Part shown: in pieces, positions 49,560 to 58,000 of the stretch
How the letters are laid out: every line of letters starts with the position of its first letter
Numbering within the stretch: position 1 is the first letter of the stretch
Source of the DNA: JBHGAV01 sp041946685
GTDB taxonomy: Bacteria; Acidobacteriota; Terriglobia; Bryobacterales; Bryobacteraceae
Assembly: GCA_041946685.1 (NCBI GenBank)
Contig: JBHGAV010000007.1
Coordinates: forward strand, 34,507-98,506
Length of the DNA: 64,000 bases
Reading direction: 5' to 3'
The notes under the pieces: model-generated
What the model saw: only the letters and a program-made list of their open reading frames with translations
Told to the model about the DNA's origin: nothing
The model's database searches: none
Position numbers and translations under genes: made by a program

Positions 49560-50591
49560 ATGCGCGTACGGATGAAGGATATCGCCCGTGAACTCAACGT
49601 TTCCGTGGTCACGGTTTCGAAGGCTCTCCGGAACCACGACGACATCAGCGAGGCCACCCGGCGGCGGGTTCTGAAGCGGGTCAAGGAGTTGAACTACCAG
49701 CCCAATTTCGCGGCGCGGGCACTGGTTACGGGGCGGACGTACATGGTGGGGATGGTGGTCCCGGATCTGTTGCACCCATTTTTCGCCGAGGTAGCCAGGA
49801 GCCTCATGGCCGCCCTGAGGAAACGCGGGTACGGGCTTGTGATCGCCTCGTCCGACGAAGATCCCTCCCTTGAATACGAGGAGATCCTGCAACTGCTGGC
49901 GCGCAATCTGGACGCGATCGTGATCGCCTCAACCCAGGAGACGGGCGATTTCCTCCGCCACTTCGAGGAGCGAAAGCCGCCGTGCATCCTGATTGACCGG
50001 AGATTCGCCGGGCTGCCCGTCGATTTCGTGGGTGTGGATGATATCAGAGTGGGCGAGATGGCGACCGAGCACCTGATCTCAATCGGCTGCCGGCGCATAG
50101 CGCACATCCGGGGCCCGGCCGTTAGCACCGCACTGGAACGCCTGGAGGGTTACAGGCGCGCGCTGGCGCGGCACGGCCTGACTCCGCTCCCCGGCCATAT
50201 CTCGGAGCTGTCTGGCGGCGACGCCAAGAGCGCCGAGAAGGGAAGGGAAGCCATGCGCCGGTTGTTGGATCTCGACCCGCGGCCGGACGGCGTGTTCTGC
50301 TTCAACGATCCGACCGCGCTGGGCGCGATCAACACGATCTTCACGAGGGGATTGCGCATACCGCAGGATGTCGCGGTCATCGGCTGCGGCAACATCCACT
50401 ATGACGAAGTGCTGGCAGTGCCGCTGTCGAGTATCGATCAGCAGAGCACTTTGATCGGCGAGCGGGCCGCCAAGCTGGCGCTCAGCCTGATTAAGGCCAA
50501 GGCCCCACGTCGGCCTACCAGCATCATCCTGGAGCCGAAGGTCGTCGTCCGCGCCTCGACTCAAAGGAGCCCGGCAGGCGCCTCCGCTTAG
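49560..50591 (+). CDS. LacI-family transcriptional regulator
   Basis: 343 residues from ATG 49560 (MRVRMKDIARELNVS). Starts at 49458 and 49542 are rejected because a perfect TATAAT covers 49538-49543; ATG 49572 is the other possibility. N-terminal helix-turn-helix MKDIARELNVSVVTVSKALRNHDDISEATRRRVLKRV with hinge helix region NYQPNFAARALVTG. A periplasmic-binding-protein-like sensor domain follows (about 60-335; MVVPDLLHPFFAEVARSL, PPCILIDRRFAGLPVDFVGVDD, DGVFCFNDPTALGA). It likely senses a sugar or sugar acid and represses the flanking glycan genes. It is divergent from the isomerase gene and convergent with the large esterase operon. Confidence 0.92.
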   Translation: MRVRMKDIARELNVSVVTVSKALRNHDDISEATRRRVLKRVKELNYQPNFAARALVTGRTYMVGMVVPDLLHPFFAEVARSLMAALRKRGYGLVIASSDEDPSLEYEEILQLLARNLDAIVIASTQETGDFLRHFEERKPPCILIDRRFAGLPVDFVGVDDIRVGEMATEHLISIGCRRIAHIRGPAVSTALERLEGYRRALARHGLTPLPGHISELSGGDAKSAEKGREAMRRLLDLDPRPDGVFCFNDPTALGAINTIFTRGLRIPQDVAVIGCGNIHYDEVLAVPLSSIDQQSTLIGERAAKLALSLIKAKAPRRPTSIILEPKVVVRASTQRSPAGASA

Positions 50592-50598
50592 GCCGGAA

Positions 50599-50616
50599 GA
50601 GCAGGGAAGCCTGCTC
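50599..50616. terminator. Small hairpin between convergent genes
   Basis: GAGCAGG (50599-50605), four-base loop, CCTGCTC (50610-50616): a perfect seven-base stem in the 40-base gap between the LacI stop and the carboxylesterase-fusion stop. It is a candidate terminator for both, without a U-run. Confidence 0.45.
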
Positions 50617-50631
50617 GGGGCCCACACAGAG

Positions 50632-53214
50632 CTACTTCATGTATCCCCGCTCCCTGTAGTAGCGCGCCGCCCCCGGGTGGAGCGGGACCTCATACGCCTT
50701 CCACACGTTGTAAACGTTGTAGGAGAAATTGAGGTGCTTCCACTGGAGCAGGTGCTGCTGTTCGTCCATGGCTTTGGCGACTGCGTAGGCGAAATCGTCC
50801 GGCATGTCGTCGCGGCCGTAGACAACGGTTCCCGTGCGGACGGCCGTGGGGATGGGGCGCACCACGCCGCGATACAAGCCGACGGGGATGATGCCGTGCT
50901 CCTGCTCGCCCTCCTTGACCAGCTTCTCCAGCAGGTCGCGAGGCAGTTCGACGAAGTTCAGATCGAACTTCTCGCTGATGTCGATCCAGATCCGCCATTC
51001 CGGCGCCGTGCTCATGGAACCGGCGCCGCCGATGACGACATCGAAGTTCTGCTGGTCTTCCGGCGTATTGCCTATGCGGCCGCCGGCGGCCTCGATGGCC
51101 TCTCTTGTAAGGCCATAATGCGCCAGGATGCTGGACGGATTGCCGCCGATGCCCGCCGACAGAATGCGGACGGGCCATTTCTTCTGGCGGATCTGCGCCA
51201 GATCGGTGATCCCGGTCTCCGCTTTGGCGGCGACCAGAACATAGCTGGGGTCCTGGATGTTGGCGATCAGGCGCAGATTTGTCCTCGGCTTCTCGTTCGC
51301 GTACGGGCCCGTCCCTTTGTACGCGTTCCGGAGGAACTGTATCGCGGTCGCGCCGAAGTCGATCGCTCCGAGCCCCGGCACGTTCCTCGGCGCCAGAATC
51401 TCCGGCACGTGCGGGTCCGGCTTGTATGGAGGCGGCAATCTTGCCTCGCTGACAATCCGGGGAGCGTCTGCCGCGTTGCAGTTGTAACAAATCTGCACAT
51501 CCCAACCGTACGGCTTCATCGCCGCCTGCACGACCTCGGCCATCGCTCCCCACGGACAGATCTTGCAGGCGCCGCCGAAGACGGGCCGCTTGGCGGCGAT
51601 CCCTGTCTGGGGGGCCGCGCCGCCGCCTCTCCGCGGGCCGCTGTCGACTGGCGGAGCGGACTGTCCGAAAGCGTCGCCTTCGGGCGTGCGACGCCACGCG
51701 AAATAGGCTTCGAGGCCCTTCAAGCCGTCCTCGCTCGGTACCGGTCCGCTGCGGGGGGGATGTTTAAGATACATGACCACCGGCTTTGCATCGCTGAAAG
51801 CCGGCCAGGCGGGCAGACCATCGCCGTTGGGGTCGCTGCGCTTGGCGAAATTCGTCCAGTAGGCAGCCATGGCCGCCGACAACTCCTGGTCCCCGGGGGC
51901 CGCCTGCCGGTTCGGCACGTCGAGGTGCTCGAACACAAACGCCACATCTGCGCCGTGCGGCGTGCCCTGGCCCTCGCGCTCATGTCCCGGCGGATACTCG
52001 GGGTGCTGGTCGAAATAGTAGTAGAACACCTTGCCCTTGCCGGTCTTGGACTGCAGCCGCGCCCAGGCCCAGGTGTGCCAGCCAAAGGCCGCGTCCCGCA
52101 TCAGATCGCGGGCCGTTTTCGGGACCGTGGTTTCACCCACCGGGTACAGCTTGAGCAGCTTTTCGGCGAACGGGCCGTAGCGCTGGCGAACGCTCTCGAC
52201 ATAGGCCTGGGGCGTCTTGGGAACCGAGAAACTGAGGCCTTCGTCGGAGTTGTAGCCGATCAGCACGGGCGTATCGTTGTAGCGCCGCGCTTCGTACAGC
52301 TTGTACTGGTCGTCCGGAATCACGCGTCCGTCGATGATCGGCCAGCCAAGCCCCCGCTGCCCGCGGCTGGTGGTCTGCACCTGCTCGGCGGACAGCTTGC
52401 GGAGGTCGGCCACCGAGGAAGCCCCGGCGCCCTTGGCGTAGTTCTCGCCCGCGCGCTCCGCATCGGCAAGGCGCTGCATGTTCTCGCCGGGCATCCCGCC
52501 GGGACGAGGCGGCCCGAAGGAGCCGCCGCTCTGGCTGATCGCCCCATGGAACAGCCCTTTGGCGAGCGGCGAGGCGCACAGCATGCTGACCGCGATGCCG
52601 CCGGCGGATTCTCCGAAGATGGTCACCCGCTTGGGATCGCCTCCGAACGCGGCGATGTTCTTCTGGATCCACTGGAGGCCGGCAATCATGTCCAGCAGAC
52701 CGTAATTGCCGGACACCTTGAGCTTGGATTCGGCGCTCAAGCCCGGATGGGCCAGGAAACCGAGCGGGCCGACGCGATAGGCGATGCTCACCAGGACGAC
52801 GCCCCGCTTGGCGAGCTTCTCCCCGCTGTAGGTGGGGATGGAAGTCGCGCCACCGCTGAAGCCGCCGCCGTAAATCCACACCAGGACGGGTATGCGCTCG
52901 CCGGCCGACTTGGCGGGCGTCCACACGTTCAGATACAGGCAGTCTTCGCTCATGCCCGCCGGGCTTGAGCCGGAGGGTCCGCCCTGCATACAGGCGGGGC
53001 CGAACTTGTCGGCGCGCTTCACGCCGTCCCACTTCGCAACAGGTTCGGGCGCACGCCAGCGCAACTCTCCGACCGGAGGGGCGGCGAAGGGAATCCCGCG
53101 ATAGACGGTCAGCCCGTCTTCAGACGTACCCTCCACCAGCCCCCCCTCGACCTTCACCGGGGCGGCCAGCGAGACACACACCGACAGCAGCGTACCAAGA
53201 ATGACCTTCCACAT
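50632..53214 (-). CDS. Fusion of type-B carboxylesterase and TAXI-type TRAP solute-binding protein
   Basis: 860 residues from ATG 53214 (GAGAGG upstream; the TTG at 53220 is rejected). A signal peptide (about 1-18) is followed by a complete type-B carboxylesterase (about 20-535): YRGIPFAAPPVGELRW, SEDCLYLNVWTP, IYGGGFSGG oxyanion loop, nucleophile Ser203 in GESAGG, and the late Glu/His regions. After a Gly/Pro/Arg linker (GPRRGGGAAP) comes a TAXI-family periplasmic receptor (about 536-860): YGWDVQICYNCNAADAPRIV, GLGAIDFGATAIQFL, LRLIANIQDPSYVLVAA, IGGNPSSILAHYGL. TRAP receptors deliver carboxylates to membrane subunits, but no such subunit is in this window. I see no stop or frameshift at the junction. 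It is the last gene of the long minus-strand cluster and follows six esterases. Confidence 0.88.
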   Translation of the reverse strand: MWKVILGTLLSVCVSLAAPVKVEGGLVEGTSEDGLTVYRGIPFAAPPVGELRWRAPEPVAKWDGVKRADKFGPACMQGGPSGSSPAGMSEDCLYLNVWTPAKSAGERIPVLVWIYGGGFSGGATSIPTYSGEKLAKRGVVLVSIAYRVGPLGFLAHPGLSAESKLKVSGNYGLLDMIAGLQWIQKNIAAFGGDPKRVTIFGESAGGIAVSMLCASPLAKGLFHGAISQSGGSFGPPRPGGMPGENMQRLADAERAGENYAKGAGASSVADLRKLSAEQVQTTSRGQRGLGWPIIDGRVIPDDQYKLYEARRYNDTPVLIGYNSDEGLSFSVPKTPQAYVESVRQRYGPFAEKLLKLYPVGETTVPKTARDLMRDAAFGWHTWAWARLQSKTGKGKVFYYYFDQHPEYPPGHEREGQGTPHGADVAFVFEHLDVPNRQAAPGDQELSAAMAAYWTNFAKRSDPNGDGLPAWPAFSDAKPVVMYLKHPPRSGPVPSEDGLKGLEAYFAWRRTPEGDAFGQSAPPVDSGPRRGGGAAPQTGIAAKRPVFGGACKICPWGAMAEVVQAAMKPYGWDVQICYNCNAADAPRIVSEARLPPPYKPDPHVPEILAPRNVPGLGAIDFGATAIQFLRNAYKGTGPYANEKPRTNLRLIANIQDPSYVLVAAKAETGITDLAQIRQKKWPVRILSAGIGGNPSSILAHYGLTREAIEAAGGRIGNTPEDQQNFDVVIGGAGSMSTAPEWRIWIDISEKFDLNFVELPRDLLEKLVKEGEQEHGIIPVGLYRGVVRPIPTAVRTGTVVYGRDDMPDDFAYAVAKAMDEQQHLLQWKHLNFSYNVYNVWKAYEVPLHPGAARYYRERGYMK

Positions 53215-53226
53215 ATACAAGCCTCT

Positions 53227-54378
53227 CTACTTGAACAATAGCGGCACAAATTCTTTCAGATCGCGCCGCCAGGTTAGCCACTCGTGCGCCGTGCCGGGGG
53301 ACTCGTAGTAGACGTGCTTCACCCCGGCTTTTTCCAGCGCCTCATGGAGCCGAAGAATGTTGGGGTTGTTGTCCCTCTCGACGGTGCCGGTCCCGATCCA
53401 GAGCAGCTTTACCTTCCGGTTGAACTCGGCAGCGTTGTTCAGGATGTACTTGTCGATGGTCGCCTGCGGCAGCCCCGGGCTGAATCCGCCGATATAAGCG
53501 AACCTGCCCAAATTGAGCAGCGTTGTCTGGAACGTCTGGAGGCCGCCCATGGACAGCCCGGCCATGGCCCGGTTCTGGTCGCCGGGGAGCACGCGGTAGG
53601 TCCGCTCGATCATCGGGATCAGATCCGTGAACATCATTTCCGTGTACGTCGCCCCGAAATTGTCGAAATTGGGGCGCGGTGCGCCCGGAGCGCGCGCGCC
53701 GAGCCGCAGCGGCTCCTCGCCGGGCTTGAGGGCCGACATGTGGTTCTCCATGACCACGATCATGGGCTTCGCCTTCCCGGCGGCGATCAGATTGTCCATG
53801 ATGTTGTCCATCCGCCCCTGCCTCACCCAACCGGTCTCATCTTCGCCCCAGCCGTGATGCAGGTACAGGACGGGATAGCGCGCGCTCCGGCTCGTGTCGT
53901 AATCCGGGGGAGTGTACACGAAGGCCCGGCGCCACGTGCCTGTCACTTTGGAGAAATAGCGCTGTTGCCGCACATGCCCGTGCGGAACGTTCTGCGTCTG
54001 GTAGTACTCGCCCCCGCCGGTCTCGGGCACCTCAATGGCGCTGTTCCACCAGTTGGACCCGAAGAACGTCTCCGTAGCGGGGTCGGCGACCTGAGCGCCG
54101 TCGATCAGCAGCCCGTAGTAATGAAAACCGACCACCTGGGGCGGCGTGGTGACGGTCCAGGCGCCGTCGGCGCCCTTGGTCATGTCATACGTCTGCGAAA
54201 CGATGCGCACCTGCACCTTGCCGGCCGCGGGCGCCGTGACGCGGAATGCGACCCGGTTGTCGGGATAGACGCAGGGATACTGCGCCCCCGTAACGTTGAG
54301 GGCAGAGGGTTGGCAGTCATTCGGAGCCTGTCCCCAGCAGAGTCCGCATGCCAGCAGCAAAACTATCAAGGTCCTCAT
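53227..54378 (-). CDS. Secreted CE1-like esterase, array member 1
   Basis: 383 residues from ATG 54378. Signal MRTLIVLLLACGLCWG, then the array signature DCQPSALNVTGAQYPCVYPDNRV (two Cys, about 22 and 36), and an E-set/CBM48-like sandwich about 38-125 (FRVTAPAAGKVQVRI, GFHYYGLLIDG). The C-terminal alpha/beta-hydrolase domain (about 150-383) has YPVLYLHHGWGEDETGW (oxyanion side), nucleophile Ser276 in GLSMGG and His365 in GTAHEWLTW. Enzymes like this remove acetyl or feruloyl groups from plant polysaccharides. The substrate is not provable here. It lies 12 bases upstream of the carboxylesterase-TAXI gene. Confidence 0.87.
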   Translation of the reverse strand: MRTLIVLLLACGLCWGQAPNDCQPSALNVTGAQYPCVYPDNRVAFRVTAPAAGKVQVRIVSQTYDMTKGADGAWTVTTPPQVVGFHYYGLLIDGAQVADPATETFFGSNWWNSAIEVPETGGGEYYQTQNVPHGHVRQQRYFSKVTGTWRRAFVYTPPDYDTSRSARYPVLYLHHGWGEDETGWVRQGRMDNIMDNLIAAGKAKPMIVVMENHMSALKPGEEPLRLGARAPGAPRPNFDNFGATYTEMMFTDLIPMIERTYRVLPGDQNRAMAGLSMGGLQTFQTTLLNLGRFAYIGGFSPGLPQATIDKYILNNAAEFNRKVKLLWIGTGTVERDNNPNILRLHEALEKAGVKHVYYESPGTAHEWLTWRRDLKEFVPLLFK

Positions 54379-54388
54379 GCAGTTCTCT

Positions 54389-55582
54389 CTACTTGGTTCT
54401 CCAGAGGTTCGGCAGGAACCTGTAATAAAGCAGGTGCCGCCAGGTCGAGAAATCATGGCCGGCCCAGCCACCCACATAGTACTCGTGCTTGATGTTGTGC
54501 TTGACCAGCGCGTCGCGCAGCGCCGTCACGCGATTGCCCATCTGGCCCTTGGCTTCCTCCGTACCCTGCCCCACGAACAGATAGGCGATCTTCTTGTTCA
54601 CATCGGGATCGTTCAGGAACTTGGCGATGGACTTCTCGGCGTCCACGTCGCCCGCGCTCAGAATCCCGAAGTTCGCGAACAGATCCAGCGAGCGGAACCC
54701 GATGAACATGGTGTGGCGGCCGCCCATGGATAGGCCCGACAGGGCGCGGCCCCGCGGGTCCTTCCGTACGCTGTAGTTGGCTTCGACCAGCGGAATGACG
54801 TGCTTGCGCAGTTCCGCCTCGAACAGATCGAACGTGCGCTCCACGTGCTTGGGGTGATTGCGATGGATCACCTGGTTGTTCGGGATCGCGATCACCATCG
54901 GCAGAGCCTTGCCCTCGGCCAGCAGGTTGTCCATCATGAGGTCCGCTCGGCCGTCGTAAATCCAGTTCTGCGCCAGGTCCCCGCTGCCGCCGACCAGGTA
55001 CAGCACGGGATAGGTCTTCCTGCGGTCATACCCCGGCGGTGTGTAGACATACATTTCCCTTTCGCCGTTGGTCACGTCGGAGTGGTAGACGTGCCGCGTC
55101 ACCGCGCCGTGGGGAATGTTCTTCGCGTCGTAGTAGTTCGGCCCGTCGCCGTGCACAACCAGGGTGCTGTAAGGCGGCATGGCGGTATAGCCCGCAATGG
55201 TGTTGTTTGGGTCGGCTACGCTTACGCCATCGATGAGGAAATGGTATTGATACATGTCCGGGTTCAGCGGTCCCACCGTCAGAGACCATATGCCGTCATC
55301 GCCCTTGGTGAACGGAATGGGCTTGTTACCCTTTCCGATCGCCGTCAGAACCGCCACGCCGGTGAGCATAACCTCCTTGGCTTGGGGCGCCCTTACGCGG
55401 AAAGTCACCGTTCGGTCACCGCGGACATCCGGCGAAATGAGGTTAGCGCTGAACGGAATCAGATTCTCTGTGTTCTTCTGCGGGTTCCAGTCAAGATTGA
55501 CGTTGGCCTGCTGTGCCAGAAGGCGTGTCACGCCCGCTAGGCAGCCAACGGTCAGGAGTGCTGCGAATAGTCTGGTTCTCAT
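54389..55582 (-). CDS. Secreted CE1-like esterase, array member 2 (divergent)
   Basis: 397 residues, ATG 55582 with GGAGT upstream, signal MRTRLFAALLTVGCLAGVTRLLA. It lacks the DC-x-PS...YPCV-x-PDNR block of its neighbours, having instead WNPQKNTENLIPFSANLISPDVRGD. It keeps the same layout: sandwich (VTFRVRAPQAKEVMLTG, MYQYHFLIDGVSVADP) and hydrolase (YPVLYLVGGSGDLAQNW, Ser285 in GLSMGG, His376 in AGHDFSTW). The second half of the hydrolase is also less like the others. It is probably an older or separately acquired relative placed inside the array, with a different ester substrate. Confidence 0.86.
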   Translation of the reverse strand: MRTRLFAALLTVGCLAGVTRLLAQQANVNLDWNPQKNTENLIPFSANLISPDVRGDRTVTFRVRAPQAKEVMLTGVAVLTAIGKGNKPIPFTKGDDGIWSLTVGPLNPDMYQYHFLIDGVSVADPNNTIAGYTAMPPYSTLVVHGDGPNYYDAKNIPHGAVTRHVYHSDVTNGEREMYVYTPPGYDRRKTYPVLYLVGGSGDLAQNWIYDGRADLMMDNLLAEGKALPMVIAIPNNQVIHRNHPKHVERTFDLFEAELRKHVIPLVEANYSVRKDPRGRALSGLSMGGRHTMFIGFRSLDLFANFGILSAGDVDAEKSIAKFLNDPDVNKKIAYLFVGQGTEEAKGQMGNRVTALRDALVKHNIKHEYYVGGWAGHDFSTWRHLLYYRFLPNLWRTK

Positions 55583-55606
55583 AGCGTAACTCCTTGGATT
55601 CCTCTC

Positions 55607-56806
55607 CTATCGGAACAACCGCGGCGCGAAATCATTCAGACATCGGCGCCACGTGAGCCACTCGTGGGCAGTGCCCGGTGACTCAAAGTAAACATTCTTG
55701 ATGCCGTGCTTGTCGAGGGCTTCGTGGAACAGCTTCGTGTTAGGACTCTCCTCCGTGCCGACGCCAAGCCACAGCAGCTTGACCTTCTTGTTGAACGCCG
55801 CGGCGTCGGCGTACGCGCCGTTGGCGGTGGTCTTGGGATCGAACGTTCCTCCGCTGCCGCTGCTGCCGCTGAAACCGCCGATGTAGGCGAACTTATCGAG
55901 ATTGGCGAGCGTAGTCGCGAACGTCTGCATACCCCCCATCGACAGTCCCGCCATGGCCCGGTTCTCCCGGTCCGGGAGAGTCCGGTAAGTGGAATCGATC
56001 ATCGGAATCAAATCCTTCAACAACATCTCGGTGAAGGTTGGATTCCCGGCAAGCATGGCCGCCGAGGCGGGAGGCATCCGTCCCGGCTGGCCGCCAGGCG
56101 CGGCGCCTCTGCCCGGTCCGCCGGCTCCGCCCCTGACCGGGACAGGCTCGCCCGGTTTCCTGGCCGTCATGCTATCCATGACAACCAGCATCGGCTTGGC
56201 CTTCTTGGCCGCAATAAGATTGTCCAGGACGAAATCCATCCTCCCCTGGATCACCCAGCCGCGCTGGTCCTCGCCGCCGCCGTGCAAGAGGTAGAGCACG
56301 GGATACCTGGCCTTCACGCTCGTGTCGTAGTCGGGCGGCGTGTAGACGTAACACCGCCGCCAGGCACCGGTCACTTTGGAGAAGTACCACCGCGAGCGCA
56401 CCTCTCCATGAGGCACGTCTTTGGGCTCGTAGTAGTCCCCGCCCGTCTTCTCCGGAACCTCAATCCCGCTGTGCATCCAACTGGATCCGAAGAATGTCTC
56501 GGTGGCGGGATCGGCCACCTGGGCGCCGTCCACGACCAGATTGTAGTAGTGGAACCCCACCACCTGCGGGGGCAGGGTGACGGTCCACGCGCCGTCAGCC
56601 CCTTTGGTCATGTCGTAGCGTTGTCCCAATTGCACCTGTACCTTGCTTGCCTCCGGAGCCATGACTCGGAACATGACCCTGTTGTCGGGAAAGACACACG
56701 GATACTGCGCTCCCGGAATATTCAGTGTCGATGGCTTGCAGTCGCCGGGAGGCTGGCCCCAGCATGCCAGGACCGTCAACAAGATCAATGTCAGCAGTTT
56801 CCGCAT
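55607..56806 (-). CDS. Secreted CE1-like esterase, array member 3
   Basis: 399 residues. ATG 56806 follows GGAGGG, which overlaps the stop of member 4. Signal MRKLLTLILLTVLACWG, then DCKPSTLNIPGAQYPCVFPDNRV. Sandwich with GFHYYNLVVDGAQVADPATETFFGSSW. Hydrolase with YPVLYLLHGGGEDQRGW, GLSMGG serine (about residue 292) and GTAHEWLTWRRCLNDFAPRLF at the end. It differs from the others by a Gly/Pro/Ala-rich loop of about 35 residues (VRGGAGGPGRGAAPGG region, about 225-245) before the nucleophile. Closest in wording to member 5. Confidence 0.87.
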   Translation of the reverse strand: MRKLLTLILLTVLACWGQPPGDCKPSTLNIPGAQYPCVFPDNRVMFRVMAPEASKVQVQLGQRYDMTKGADGAWTVTLPPQVVGFHYYNLVVDGAQVADPATETFFGSSWMHSGIEVPEKTGGDYYEPKDVPHGEVRSRWYFSKVTGAWRRCYVYTPPDYDTSVKARYPVLYLLHGGGEDQRGWVIQGRMDFVLDNLIAAKKAKPMLVVMDSMTARKPGEPVPVRGGAGGPGRGAAPGGQPGRMPPASAAMLAGNPTFTEMLLKDLIPMIDSTYRTLPDRENRAMAGLSMGGMQTFATTLANLDKFAYIGGFSGSSGSGGTFDPKTTANGAYADAAAFNKKVKLLWLGVGTEESPNTKLFHEALDKHGIKNVYFESPGTAHEWLTWRRCLNDFAPRLFR

Positions 56807-56815
56807 TCTACCCTC

Positions 56816-57991
56816 CTATTTAAACAGCCGCGGCGCGAAGTCATACAGGTCCCGGCGCCACGTCAGCCATTCGTGCGCCGTGCCGGGGGACTCGAAGTAC
56901 ACATACTTGATCCCCCCTTTGTCGAGTGAATCGCGAAAGGCTTTGATGCTGGCTGGAAACGGCGTGGGTTCCATCGTGCCGAGTCCGATCCAAACCAGGT
57001 GGACCCGCTTGTTGAACGAGGCGGCGTCGGCGAACACGCCGCCGAATCCGGTCTTGGGATCGAACGGCTCGGTGCCCAGACCGAGACCCGTGCCGCTGAA
57101 CATGCCGATGTAGGAGAACACGTCGAGATTCGCGAGCGTGATCCTGCATGTCTGGTTGCCGCCCATCGAAAGGCCGGCCATCGCCCGGTGATCACGGTCC
57201 GCAATCGTGCGGTACCTGGCGTCGATCATGGGGATCACTTCCTTGATCAGCACATCCTCGAAGGCGGCGGTGCTCGGACCGGGCGGCAGCGGAACTCCGC
57301 CCACTCTCGCGGTGCGCGGCATCGCTGGGGGTTTTTCCCCCGGCCTTCCGGCGTAGCCGTTTTCCATCACGATGATCATCGGTACGGCCTTCTTTTCCGC
57401 GATCAGATTGTCCAGGATTAAGTTGGCCCTTCCCTGAAAGATCCAGCCGGTCTCGTCTTCTCCCGAACCGTGCTGGAGATACAGCACCGGATACCGCGCC
57501 TTCAGGTTGGTGTCGTAATCCGGTGGCGTGTAGACGAAGCACCGCCGCGGCGCGCCGGTGATCTTGGAGTGATACCAGACCAGCCGCACCTCGCCGTGCG
57601 GCACGTCCTTCGGGAGATAGTAATCCACGCCCTTCTCGGGGATCTCGATTGCGCTCGAGTCCTTGGAAGTGCCGTAGAAGGCGTAAGTGTTGGGATCGTT
57701 CACTACGGCCCCGTCGACGGCGATCGTGTAGTAGTGGAAGCCGACCACCAGCGGCGGCGTCGTGACCATCCAGGCGCCGTCGGCGCCCTTCGTCATGTCG
57801 TGATTCCCGCCGATTCGCACCTGTACGGCCTTGGCGTCGGGCGCCACGAAGCGGAACGTGACCCGGTTGTCGGGATGCACGCAGGGGTACTGGGCCAGGG
57901 GGATGTTGAGCGACGACGGCGTGCAGTCGCTTGCCGTCTGACCCCATGAGAGCGCGCCGGCCATCAGCGCGAGCGCAAAAGTTCTTGTCAT
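56816..57991 (-). CDS. Secreted CE1-like esterase, array member 4
   Basis: 391 residues, ATG 57991 after GGGAGAA. Signal MTRTFALALMAGALSWG, then DCTPSSLNIPLAQYPCVHPDNRV. Sandwich with VQVRIGGNHDMTKGADGAW and GFHYYTIAVDGAVVNDPNTYAFYG. Hydrolase with YPVLYLQHGSGEDETGW, serine in GLSMGG and the terminal GTAHEWLTWRRDLYDFAPRLF. The nine-base gaps on both sides and stop codons that run into the next ribosome-binding site suggest coupled translation across the array. Confidence 0.87.
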   Translation of the reverse strand: MTRTFALALMAGALSWGQTASDCTPSSLNIPLAQYPCVHPDNRVTFRFVAPDAKAVQVRIGGNHDMTKGADGAWMVTTPPLVVGFHYYTIAVDGAVVNDPNTYAFYGTSKDSSAIEIPEKGVDYYLPKDVPHGEVRLVWYHSKITGAPRRCFVYTPPDYDTNLKARYPVLYLQHGSGEDETGWIFQGRANLILDNLIAEKKAVPMIIVMENGYAGRPGEKPPAMPRTARVGGVPLPPGPSTAAFEDVLIKEVIPMIDARYRTIADRDHRAMAGLSMGGNQTCRITLANLDVFSYIGMFSGTGLGLGTEPFDPKTGFGGVFADAASFNKRVHLVWIGLGTMEPTPFPASIKAFRDSLDKGGIKYVYFESPGTAHEWLTWRRDLYDFAPRLFK

Positions 57992-58000
57992 ATGTTCTCC

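Noticed and set aside
50677..52968. Long plus-strand open frame (763 codons) opposite the carboxylesterase-TAXI gene
   Set aside because: Composition is Arg/Gly/His/Val-rich with no domain, and the minus strand carries clear motifs. It is a GC-driven shadow frame.
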